Below are positions 36,783 to 44,016 of a stretch of DNA of 64,000 nt, piece by piece (the stretch's first letter is position 1; each line of letters opens with the position of its first letter). The position numbers and the translations under genes were made by a program. Where the stretch lies: positions 62,001-126,000 of the forward strand of contig NZ_FNWO01000003.1 of the NCBI RefSeq assembly GCF_900108475.1. The letters are read 5' to 3'. Source of the stretch: Magnetospirillum fulvum (lineage in GTDB: Bacteria; Pseudomonadota; Alphaproteobacteria; Rhodospirillales; Magnetospirillaceae). The notes beneath the pieces are model-generated. The model saw only the letters and a program-made list of their open reading frames with translations, was not told where the DNA came from and searched no databases.

Positions 36783-37937
36783 TCAGGCGGCGGCGCCGAC
36801 CACTTCCAGAACGGCGGCAATCACCTGATCGGCCTGCTCCAGCAGGGCCGGCGACATGGGCAGGCGCAGCAGGCGGGACGACAGGTCATCGGTGTGGCGC
36901 AGGGCGCCATCGGCGCGGCCGAAGCGTTGTCCGGCGGGCGACGAGTGCAGGGGCACGTAATGGAAGGCGGCCTGCACGTTGCGCTCTTGAAGTCGGCGCA
37001 ACGCGGCATCGCGCATTTCGTTGGTGGGCAGCAGGAGATAATAGATATGGGCGTTGTGGCGGCATTCCTCGGGCACGATGGGGCGCCGCACCAGGCCTCT
37101 GGCTTCAAGTTCGGCGAATGCCTGGTGATAGCGGCCCCACAGCTCATGCCGCATCTGGGTGATTTCCTGCGACGCCTCCAATTGGGCCATCAGCACGGCG
37201 GCGCTGAATTCGCTGGGCAGGAAAGACGAGCCGACGTCGGTCCAGGTGTATTTGTCCACTTGGCCCAGCAGGAACTTGCGGCGGTTGGTGCCCTTTTCCC
37301 ACAAGATTTCCGCCCGCTCGGCGAAACGCGAGGCGTTAATCGCCAGGGCGCCGCCCTCGCCGCTGACGACGTTCTTGGTTTCGTGAAAACTGAAAACGCC
37401 AAGATGGCCGATGCTGCCCAACGGCCGTTCCGCATGGGTGGCGCACAGGCCCTGGGCGGCGTCCTCGATGACCAGCAAATCGTGGCGGCGGGCGATGTCC
37501 ATGATCGCATCCATGGCGCAGCCCACACCGGCGTAATGGACCGGCACGATGACCTTGGTGCGCGGGGTGATGGCCCGTTCAATGAGAGATTCGTCGATAT
37601 TTAGGGTGTCGGGGCGGATATCGACGAAAACCGGCACCGCGCCACGAAGCACGAAGGCGTTGGCGGTGGAAACGAAGGTGAACGAGGGCATGATCACCTC
37701 GTCGCCCGCTGCCACGTCGGTCAGCAGTGCCGTCATTTCCAGGGCAGCCGTACAGGACGGGGTCAGCAGCACCTTCTCGCACCCTAAGGCGGCGGTTAGC
37801 CAGTCCTGGCAGCGGCGAGTGAACGGGCCGTCTCCGCACAGCCGACGGGATGCGAGAACCTCTTGCAGGTACGCTTCTTCGTGGCTGGTCAGAAAAGGCC
37901 TGTTGAACGGGACTTGTGTGCCACTGGGATGATTCAT
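36783..37937 (-). CDS. wecE: dTDP-4-amino-4,6-dideoxygalactose-type aminotransferase (WecE/RffA)
   Basis: A 384-residue PLP enzyme of the DegT/DnrJ/EryC1 family. The pyridoxal-phosphate lysine is Lys188 in SFHETKN, with VIEDAAQG upstream and SGEGGALAIN, EKGTNR and VDKYTWTDVGSS downstream; the last group is characteristic of RffA/WecE, which aminates dTDP-4-keto-6-deoxyglucose at C4. RfbA and RfbB for making its substrate are encoded 16-18 kb upstream on the same strand. The ATG at 37937 (MNHPSGT) is chosen; a longer start is not supported. It is 26 bp downstream of the membrane protein. Confidence 0.88.
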   Translation of the reverse strand: MNHPSGTQVPFNRPFLTSHEEAYLQEVLASRRLCGDGPFTRRCQDWLTAALGCEKVLLTPSCTAALEMTALLTDVAAGDEVIMPSFTFVSTANAFVLRGAVPVFVDIRPDTLNIDESLIERAITPRTKVIVPVHYAGVGCAMDAIMDIARRHDLLVIEDAAQGLCATHAERPLGSIGHLGVFSFHETKNVVSGEGGALAINASRFAERAEILWEKGTNRRKFLLGQVDKYTWTDVGSSFLPSEFSAAVLMAQLEASQEITQMRHELWGRYHQAFAELEARGLVRRPIVPEECRHNAHIYYLLLPTNEMRDAALRRLQERNVQAAFHYVPLHSSPAGQRFGRADGALRHTDDLSSRLLRLPMSPALLEQADQVIAAVLEVVGAAA

Positions 37938-37963
37938 GGAAGGGTTAGCCTTCGGTGTCGCAC

Positions 37964-39685
37964 TCAGCACGGGGGGCGAGTGCGGTTGTCGTAAAGCGTG
38001 AGTGGATATGACCACCAATTATAAGAAAACGCTTCCTTGCCCTTCAGCGCGGCGGTAAGCCGATCGAAGATCGGCCCACCATGGCGGCGAATGAAGAGCG
38101 GATTATCGGAGTGAGTGTAAAATGTCCGGTCGGCGGCCAGCAAGACAAAATCGGCCTTGCACAAAGTGTCGCGCACCATGATGTCCTGGATCTCTGTCAC
38201 TGCCATATTGGGTAGAACCCCGATATTGACGTCGAGTCCGGCCCCATCCGGTGCGGTGAAATAGAGCGTGCGCGGCTCCTGAAGGCCACGCTGGACGGAA
38301 TAATAGATTAGGGTATCGACCGTGATTCCATCCTGCCAGTAAAACACCACGACAGCGCCCGGCTTTTCCTGCAGCAGCGCCATGATCTTCGGCAGGGCCG
38401 CCATGGTGGAGGCGGATTCGTCATAGCCTTTCAGGTCCAGCCGATGAGGCGCCCAGGCCAGCAGCAACACCGCAAAAGCCAGGGTCGCCGGTCCGGCCAG
38501 CCGTCCCGTCCTCGGGCTTGCCCGCAGGCAGCCCAGTGCCACCACCCCCAGGGCGAAGAAGAGGAGAAGGGTGGGGAAAAACATCGGCTTCACCGACTCG
38601 AAGCCAATATTGCCCAGGCCGACCACCACGATGAGATTGGCCATAGTGACGAAGACGGCCCACAGGCCGAGCGTCACCGCCGCCACGGCCAGTCGGCGGC
38701 GGCCGGGCATCGACTCAAAGCGAAGACAGCGACTCGCGAAGGCAAGGCCGCCCAGCACAAGCAGGCAGCCGAACACCGCCGCCGTTTCGACGAGCGCCTG
38801 GTTGCCCGCCAGACCCTGTCCGGCCTGCCAGCGGCCAATCAGCAATTTGAAGGGCGCAGCCCAATGGGCGGCCGCAGATACCTGCAAGCCGCTGTTCCAT
38901 CCATAGAAGATGTAGGCATTGCCAAAGCGCGCCAAGGTACCCGGCAACTGGAAGATGGCATACAGGGCGGCGAAGGGCAGGCTGGTCAGGACGGGGATCA
39001 TTATCGCCCGCCATTCGCTCCGATGGCGGACCAGCAGGGTGACGGCAAGCACCACATAGGCCGGGCCGATAATCATCACCACATAGCCGGGCGCCGAATC
39101 GCGGGAGATGATAGTCAGGCCAACGGCAACGCCCAGCAGCACGCCGCTGGTCGTGGTCCGCAGGGCGGCGTGGCGCAGCAGCAGGAAGGCGGCGCTGGCC
39201 AAGAACGCGATATAGGCGGGGTCACGCTGCCAATCCTGCCAGCCCGATTGCCACCAATACAGGCCGTCAGGCAGCAGGGGCAGCAGCCCTGCCGCCAACG
39301 CGCTCCATTTCCCGCCACCCAAAAGCCGTGTCGTGCTCGCCAGGGTAAAGCTGAGCATGGCCAGGGCGAGGGTGTTGTAGAGTTGCAGCGATTGCGGCGT
39401 GGAGTCTAGCAGCGGCGCAAACAAGGCCGCGAACATCGCCTGGGTCAGCGACAGATGGAACTTGCTGGCCAGTTCGAAGGCGGCGCCCCATCCGTCTTGA
39501 TGATAGGCGCGCAGCACCCGAAAAGCCTGGGTATAGGAGCCGATGGAGTCGTAATGGGGCAGATGGGCCGCGTAGAATTCCGCGATCTTCCAGTAAAGCA
39601 GCGCATGGAAGAGACATAGGACCAGCGCAAGGCACACATGCCCGAGATCGAGCCGCAGGGGCGACAGGGAAGAAAGGTTACGCAT
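37964..39685 (-). CDS. Polytopic membrane protein, GT-C-like (uncharacterised)
   Basis: A 573-residue membrane protein with about ten hydrophobic segments: a first span at about 13-33, an external loop with HLPHYDSIGSYTQAFRVL, and later spans up to about residue 410, followed by a soluble C-terminal domain of about 160 residues. The layout and the acidic first loop suggest a GT-C-type transferase using lipid-linked sugars, but no diagnostic motif is clear. The ATG at 39685 has TGGGG six bases upstream; the frame is open well beyond it through the pseudogene region, but that part is antisense to the WbqC copy. It is transcribed with the wecE-like gene. Confidence 0.7.
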   Translation of the reverse strand: MRNLSSLSPLRLDLGHVCLALVLCLFHALLYWKIAEFYAAHLPHYDSIGSYTQAFRVLRAYHQDGWGAAFELASKFHLSLTQAMFAALFAPLLDSTPQSLQLYNTLALAMLSFTLASTTRLLGGGKWSALAAGLLPLLPDGLYWWQSGWQDWQRDPAYIAFLASAAFLLLRHAALRTTTSGVLLGVAVGLTIISRDSAPGYVVMIIGPAYVVLAVTLLVRHRSEWRAIMIPVLTSLPFAALYAIFQLPGTLARFGNAYIFYGWNSGLQVSAAAHWAAPFKLLIGRWQAGQGLAGNQALVETAAVFGCLLVLGGLAFASRCLRFESMPGRRRLAVAAVTLGLWAVFVTMANLIVVVGLGNIGFESVKPMFFPTLLLFFALGVVALGCLRASPRTGRLAGPATLAFAVLLLAWAPHRLDLKGYDESASTMAALPKIMALLQEKPGAVVVFYWQDGITVDTLIYYSVQRGLQEPRTLYFTAPDGAGLDVNIGVLPNMAVTEIQDIMVRDTLCKADFVLLAADRTFYTHSDNPLFIRRHGGPIFDRLTAALKGKEAFSYNWWSYPLTLYDNRTRPPC

Positions 39686-39811
39686 CGGAACCCCAGTGGC
39701 TTTAAGCAATGACCAATGCGGGATCGGCCACCGAAGGGGAGTGTGATGCCTGATCCCGCTGCGCTTGGCAAGAAAAGCCTTGTGATTTCCTCTCGCGCCA
39801 TGATTGAGCGG

Positions 39812-39890
39812 AGGCTCTGGGAAATGGTAAATGCGGCATAGCCCGTTTTCACCCCACCCGGCATCACCGGCAAGGTCGTGCCGTATCGGA
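39812..39890. repeat. Inverted duplication, arm B (upstream of WbqC pseudogene)
   Basis: This is the reverse-complement partner of 24296-24390: it shares GGCTCTGGGAAATGGTAAA and CCGGCATCACCGGCAAGGTC. The similarity begins at GCGGAGGCTCTGG and runs into the pseudogene. Confidence 0.8.
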
Positions 39891-40520
39891 TGAAAGGCAC
39901 TCCCTCCCGTCACGCTAAGTCCTGCATTGTCGCCATTCTTCAGTCGAATGACATCCCGTGGAAGGGATATTTCGACATCATCGCTCGGTTGGACACGTTC
40001 ATCCTGTTCGATAACGTGCAATACACGAGGAACGATTGGCGCAACAGCAACACGATCGAGACCGCCAATGGCGAGCATTGGCTTAACATTCCAGTAGAGC
40101 ACAGGGGGTGGCAGCGCATTTCTGTGTTTGTGGTCGCGAACCGTTCGTTTCCCGAAAAGCACTGTATGAGTATTGATCGGGTCTATAGAGAAGATGCTGG
40201 ATATAATTATTTTGCCAATCGCTTGTGTGGGATTTGCGGTCACCGTCGTGGTTTAGATCGATTGAGTGATAAAAAATATATTTTATCTCTAAAATTTGAG
40301 ATTTAAATGAGCTGAACACCCAGTTAATGTGGGCTGCCGATCTGTTGCCTGTGGCAGCTATGGATGTCGCCGATCCTACAGACCGCTTGATTGAACTGTG
40401 CGTGGCTGCGGGGGCGGACACCTATCGAAGCGGCCCAACGGCTCGCGCCTATCTGGATGAGGAGAGGTTTTTCTCATCAGGAATCCGTGTCGTGTGGATG
40501 GACTATTCCGGCTTTCAGTT
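39890..40520 (+). pseudogene. Decayed, inverted second copy of the WbqC-like gene
   Basis: The first 95 or so codons (SRHAKSCIVAILQSNDIPWKG onward, FILFDNVQYTRNDWRNSN, LNIPVEHR) closely match the intact gene at 23565-24296, then the sequence becomes AT-rich and hits a stop near 40303-40305. The homologous continuation (LNTQLMWAADLLPVAAMD, then LCVAAGADTY) resumes in another frame from about 40313, and the match ends at WMDYSG near 40515, before the last 40 residues of the intact protein. At least one frameshift, one stop and a 3' truncation make it non-functional. Confidence 0.85.
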
Positions 40521-40546
40521 TACATCAGTGGGAAGGGGTGCCGAGC

Positions 40547-41182
40547 ATGGGGGTATTGCGGTTACGGGGGCTGCTGGGGCTGTGTCTGGGAAGTGCGGCG
40601 ATGGCATCGCTGTCCGGGTGCGTCCTTCCGGACTATGGTCCGGGCGGGTACGATTATGCCCCGCCGCGCCCCATCAATTCGTATGAGGACCGCGAGCGCC
40701 ATCGTCAGGAGGAGATGCGGCGCGCGGAAATGGAGGCTCGTCACCGTCAGGCGGAAATGGAGGCCCGTCACCGTCAGGCGGAAATGGAACGGGCGGAGAT
40801 GGATGGGCGTCGTCGTCAAGCCGAACTCGACCAGCAACGTCGCCAGTTCGAAGAGAACCGCCAGCGGGTCAATCCGTACCAGCGGGGTATTGAGCCATCG
40901 CGGCGCGATGTCGAACGCGACGGCCAGATGGCCCGACAGCGGGCGGCCGAGGCCGAGGCCCGGCGCCAAAGACTGGACCAGCGTCCGCAGCCGTCCGGCG
41001 CGCATGCCAGACCGCCCGAGACCAGACGTCCTCAGGCCGAAGCTCCTCGTCCGCAACGGCCCGAGACCCGCCCGGCGCAGACCGAGCGGCCGCAACGCAA
41101 ACCCGACGATCGGTCCCGTCCGGCCGACGCGGATCGGACCCGGACCGAACCGACGGCTCCGCCCCGGCCGACGACGCCTTAA
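40547..41182 (+). CDS. Small lipoprotein with charged repeat tail, unknown function
   Basis: A 211-residue protein starting at ATG 40547 with AAGGGG ten bases upstream. Residues 1-24 form a lipoprotein signal peptide ending in the lipobox LSGC (Cys25). After a short Tyr/Pro/Gly stretch comes a nine-residue unit (AEMEARHRQ) repeated, encoded by a 27-bp DNA repeat, giving a highly charged Glu/Arg/Gln region to about residue 140 that should be helical or coiled. The last 70 residues are rich in Pro, Arg and Gln and look disordered. The function is unknown; it may span the periplasm or bind the cell wall. A strong terminator follows. Confidence 0.75.
   Translation: MGVLRLRGLLGLCLGSAAMASLSGCVLPDYGPGGYDYAPPRPINSYEDRERHRQEEMRRAEMEARHRQAEMEARHRQAEMERAEMDGRRRQAELDQQRRQFEENRQRVNPYQRGIEPSRRDVERDGQMARQRAAEAEARRQRLDQRPQPSGAHARPPETRRPQAEAPRPQRPETRPAQTERPQRKPDDRSRPADADRTRTEPTAPPRPTTP
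40724..40790 (+). repeat. 27-bp in-frame tandem repeat inside lipoprotein gene
   Basis: Units 40724-40750 and 40751-40777 differ at one base, and a partial third unit starts at 40778. Each encodes AEMEARHRQ with the first Ala codon split at the edge. Copy number could vary by slippage without breaking the frame. Confidence 0.85.
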
Positions 41183-41220
41183 AGGCGGGCCGGGTTCGGA
41201 TCGGGGGTGGCACAACAAAA

Positions 41221-41252
41221 ACCCTCGCACCAGGGGGGAGCGGTGCGAGGGT
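41221..41252 (+). terminator. Rho-independent terminator after lipoprotein gene
   Basis: ACCCTCGCACC pairs perfectly with GGTGCGAGGGT (11 bp) around a ten-base loop, followed by CTTTAG. It lies 39 bp after the lipoprotein stop. Confidence 0.85.
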
Positions 41253-41394
41253 CTTTAGAGGGGAGGACTTTTGAGTGGCTGAGGCTCAGAAGCTTATGAG
41301 GAGAGAATGCCATCGCCCGGATTACCGCATCGTGGCGGCCGGATGATATTTTTTTAATAATTAAAAAGAAGAAGTCGCCATCCGCTAACCCTGG

Positions 41395-41421
41395 GCCGCC
41401 CCGCGAGTCTCTTGGGGCGGC
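41395..41421 (-). terminator. Hairpin after GH3 gene
   Basis: GCCGCCCC and GGGGCGGC form an 8-bp GC stem with an 11-base loop, just downstream of the leftward GH3 gene (stop at 41440). No U-tract follows immediately, though an A/T-rich palindromic stretch (TTTTTTTAATAATTAAAAA) lies about 30 bp further. Termination of the GH3 transcript is plausible. Confidence 0.45.
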
Positions 41422-41439
41422 TTGGGTCACGGGATGGGG

Positions 41440-43716
41440 TCACGCCGAGGCGACCTCGAAGGTTCCGGCGAGAGAGGCGGTCGAATCGCCCCCGACATAA
41501 ACGTCGAAGATGGTCGGGTCCTGGACCCATCCCCGCCGCGCCGCGCTCCAATAGCTGAGATCCTCGGGGCGAAGGGTGAAGCGCAGCGTCCGGCTTTCTC
41601 CCGGCGCAAGCGTCACCCGCTGAAATCCCTTCAATTCGCGGACCGGGCGTGCCGACGATCCGTAGCGCTGGTGCAGGTAGAGCTGCGCCACCTCGTCGGC
41701 GGGGCGCGACCCGGTGTTGGTCAGATCGACCCGAAGCGAAACCGGTTGGCCCGGCGCGACCCGCTCCGTCTCGATCTGCAAGGAGGAATAGGCGAAGGAC
41801 GATGTGCTGAGGCCGAACCCGAACGGATAAAGCGGCGTGTTGGCTTCGTTCCAGTAGCGCTGCTCCGCCTTGTGGGGCTGGTGCGAGGTCAGATGGGCAT
41901 AGGGCAGGGGAATCTGGCCGATGTTGCGGGGCCAGGTGAAGGGCAGCTTTCCCCCCGGCGCGACCTCGCCGAACAGCAGATTGGCCACCGCCGCGCCGCC
42001 CTGGCTGCCCGGATACCAGATCGTCATCAGGGCCTGGGGCTCGGCGCCTTTCAGGTCGAGCGGCCGCGCGCTCATCAAGAGGAGGACGACCGGCTTGCCC
42101 GTCGCGAGAACGGCCTCGAGCAGCTCTTGCTGGCGGCCGGGCAGATCGAGCGAAGAGCGCGACGCGTTCTCGCCGATCATGATCTGGGCTTCACCAAGAA
42201 CGAGGATCGTCACGTCGGACTGCCGGGCCAGATCGACCGCGCGCAGGATTTCGCTTGAATCCTCCACTTCGATCCGGGGAGCCTGAGTGTGCTCGGGGCT
42301 TTCGAAGATCGAGGCGAAGCATCGCTTGGGCACGCTGACGCCGACCGAGTGATTGATCCGGACGGCGGGATCGAGCTTGGCCCGGAGTCCGGCCAGAATC
42401 GTCACGGTCTCGCCGTCGTCCTGATCGAACACCCAGGGACCGGCACTGTCGCGCGCGGCGTCGGCGAACGGGCCGATGACGGCAATCGAGCGGAGGGTCT
42501 GCGGATCGAGCGGAAGCAGCCCGCCTTCGTTGCGCAGCAGCACCGCCCCGCGTTCCGCCGCGATGCGGGCGATCGTCCGATGGTCCGGATCGTTCAGCAC
42601 AAGGCGGGCCTGATCCAGATCGACGTAGGGCTGGTCGAACAGGCCCATCCGAATCTTGGCCTCCAGCACGCGGCGGACGGCGGTGTCCAAATCCTCGACC
42701 GTGATCGCCCCGGCGGCCAGGGCGGCGGGAAGGGTCTGGAAGGCGGACTGGCCGAACGGCGGCGCCATCTCCATGTCCACCCCCGCCTGGAACGCCCGGA
42801 GTCCGGCATCGGCCAGATCGACGGCAAAGCCGTGGGTCCGCAGATCGGCCGCCGCCCCGGCATCGGTCACGACGAAGCCGGTAAAGCCCAGCGCGTCGCG
42901 CAGGATGTCGGTGAGCAGCCAGCGATTGCCGGTCGCGGGAACGCCGTTGAAGCCCATATAGGCGCTCATCACGTTGCCGGCCCCGGCGTCGATCGCCGCC
43001 TTGAACGGGGGCAGATAGACGTTCCACAATTCGTTGTCGGACAGGTTGACCTCGTCATAATCCCGCCCGCCCAGCGCGGCACCGTAGCCAACGAAATGTT
43101 TCGGTCCGGCGATGATGCCGCCCGGGCTGCCGAGATAGGGGCCTTGGAAGCCGCGAACCTGCGCCGCTGCCATCGCCGCCCCGAGATAGGGGTCTTCTCC
43201 GGCCCCTTCGATCATCCGGCCCCAGCGCGGGTCGCGGGCGATATCGACCATCGGGGCGAAGGTCCAGTGCAGGCCGATCGCGCGGGCCTCGCTGGCCGCG
43301 ACGGCCTGGGCGCGCAAGGCGATGTCTGGGTCCCAACTGGCCGCCAGCGCGAGCGGAACCGGCATCACCGTCCGCAGCCCATGAATGACGTCGTAGCCGA
43401 ACAGCAGCGGAATCCCAAGCCGGGTCCGCTCCACCGCGATCTGCTGCAACCGGTTGATCTCGACCGGGTCCTTGACGAACAGAAGCGATCCTGCCCGTCC
43501 CGCCGCGACCTCGGCCTCGATCCGCTTCGCTTCCTCGGTCGCGGTGAGGAAATCGAAATATTGGGTGATCTGGCCCGCTTTTTCCTCGGTGGTCATGCGG
43601 GCGATCAGGGCGTCGGCCTGGGCGCGCACCTGATCGGGGGCGGGTGGTCCGGCGCGCCCCGCCGGGGCGGAACTGGGTGGCACACTGGCGGTCCGTGGCT
43701 CGTTGATGGGTGACAT
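41440..43716 (-). CDS. Glycoside hydrolase family 3 (beta-glucosidase type)
   Basis: A 758-residue GH3 enzyme with three parts: an N-terminal TIM barrel (to about 320), an alpha/beta sandwich, and a C-terminal fibronectin III-like domain (about 660-758). KHFVGYG and the nucleophile region GFVVTDAGAA (Asp in TDA where SDW is more common) are visible; the central domain has VLGEAQIMIGENASRSS. The length matches BglX-type exo-glucosidases. No signal peptide is evident: the N-terminus is Pro/Ala-rich and then starts the barrel, so it is probably cytoplasmic, unlike periplasmic BglX. The ATG at 43716 follows GGGAAGG. It is divergent from asnB. Confidence 0.9.
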   Translation of the reverse strand: MSPINEPRTASVPPSSAPAGRAGPPAPDQVRAQADALIARMTTEEKAGQITQYFDFLTATEEAKRIEAEVAAGRAGSLLFVKDPVEINRLQQIAVERTRLGIPLLFGYDVIHGLRTVMPVPLALAASWDPDIALRAQAVAASEARAIGLHWTFAPMVDIARDPRWGRMIEGAGEDPYLGAAMAAAQVRGFQGPYLGSPGGIIAGPKHFVGYGAALGGRDYDEVNLSDNELWNVYLPPFKAAIDAGAGNVMSAYMGFNGVPATGNRWLLTDILRDALGFTGFVVTDAGAAADLRTHGFAVDLADAGLRAFQAGVDMEMAPPFGQSAFQTLPAALAAGAITVEDLDTAVRRVLEAKIRMGLFDQPYVDLDQARLVLNDPDHRTIARIAAERGAVLLRNEGGLLPLDPQTLRSIAVIGPFADAARDSAGPWVFDQDDGETVTILAGLRAKLDPAVRINHSVGVSVPKRCFASIFESPEHTQAPRIEVEDSSEILRAVDLARQSDVTILVLGEAQIMIGENASRSSLDLPGRQQELLEAVLATGKPVVLLLMSARPLDLKGAEPQALMTIWYPGSQGGAAVANLLFGEVAPGGKLPFTWPRNIGQIPLPYAHLTSHQPHKAEQRYWNEANTPLYPFGFGLSTSSFAYSSLQIETERVAPGQPVSLRVDLTNTGSRPADEVAQLYLHQRYGSSARPVRELKGFQRVTLAPGESRTLRFTLRPEDLSYWSAARRGWVQDPTIFDVYVGGDSTASLAGTFEVASA

Positions 43717-44016
43717 CGCCTTCCCGTCCTCCGTCAATTCGATCCAATTCTAGCCGATTGCGAACGCGGATACCAATCCGAGCCGATGCGGCGTGGTCCT
43801 TGCGCCGGAGGCGGGGCAAGGCGAGACGGCGGACCCGCAAGAGGGAAGGGCAAGATTTCCCTCCCGGCACTGCAAATAAGGGTAGTGATGGCGAAGATGT
43901 TCGTCTCCAGTGATTGATAACCTCTTTCCCTGTTTGCTGTTCCCCTGTAAGACAGGCGTGCAGCAAGCCGGTTGAGCGTGCTCGGCGCGGCGAAGCCGTG
44001 GATGTGTGGTGAGATC
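43717..44016. promoter_or_regulatory. Divergent intergenic region between GH3 and asnB
   Basis: Exactly 300 bp separate the two divergent starts. The right part (43900-43960) is T-rich and pyrimidine-rich, and likely holds the asnB promoter; I could not place boxes with confidence. No operator-like palindrome stands out. Confidence 0.35.

Noticed and set aside
39686-40243. N-terminal extension of the membrane protein by about 186 codons
   Set aside because: The extension is antisense to the WbqC pseudogene; a good ribosome site and membrane-protein start are at 39685.
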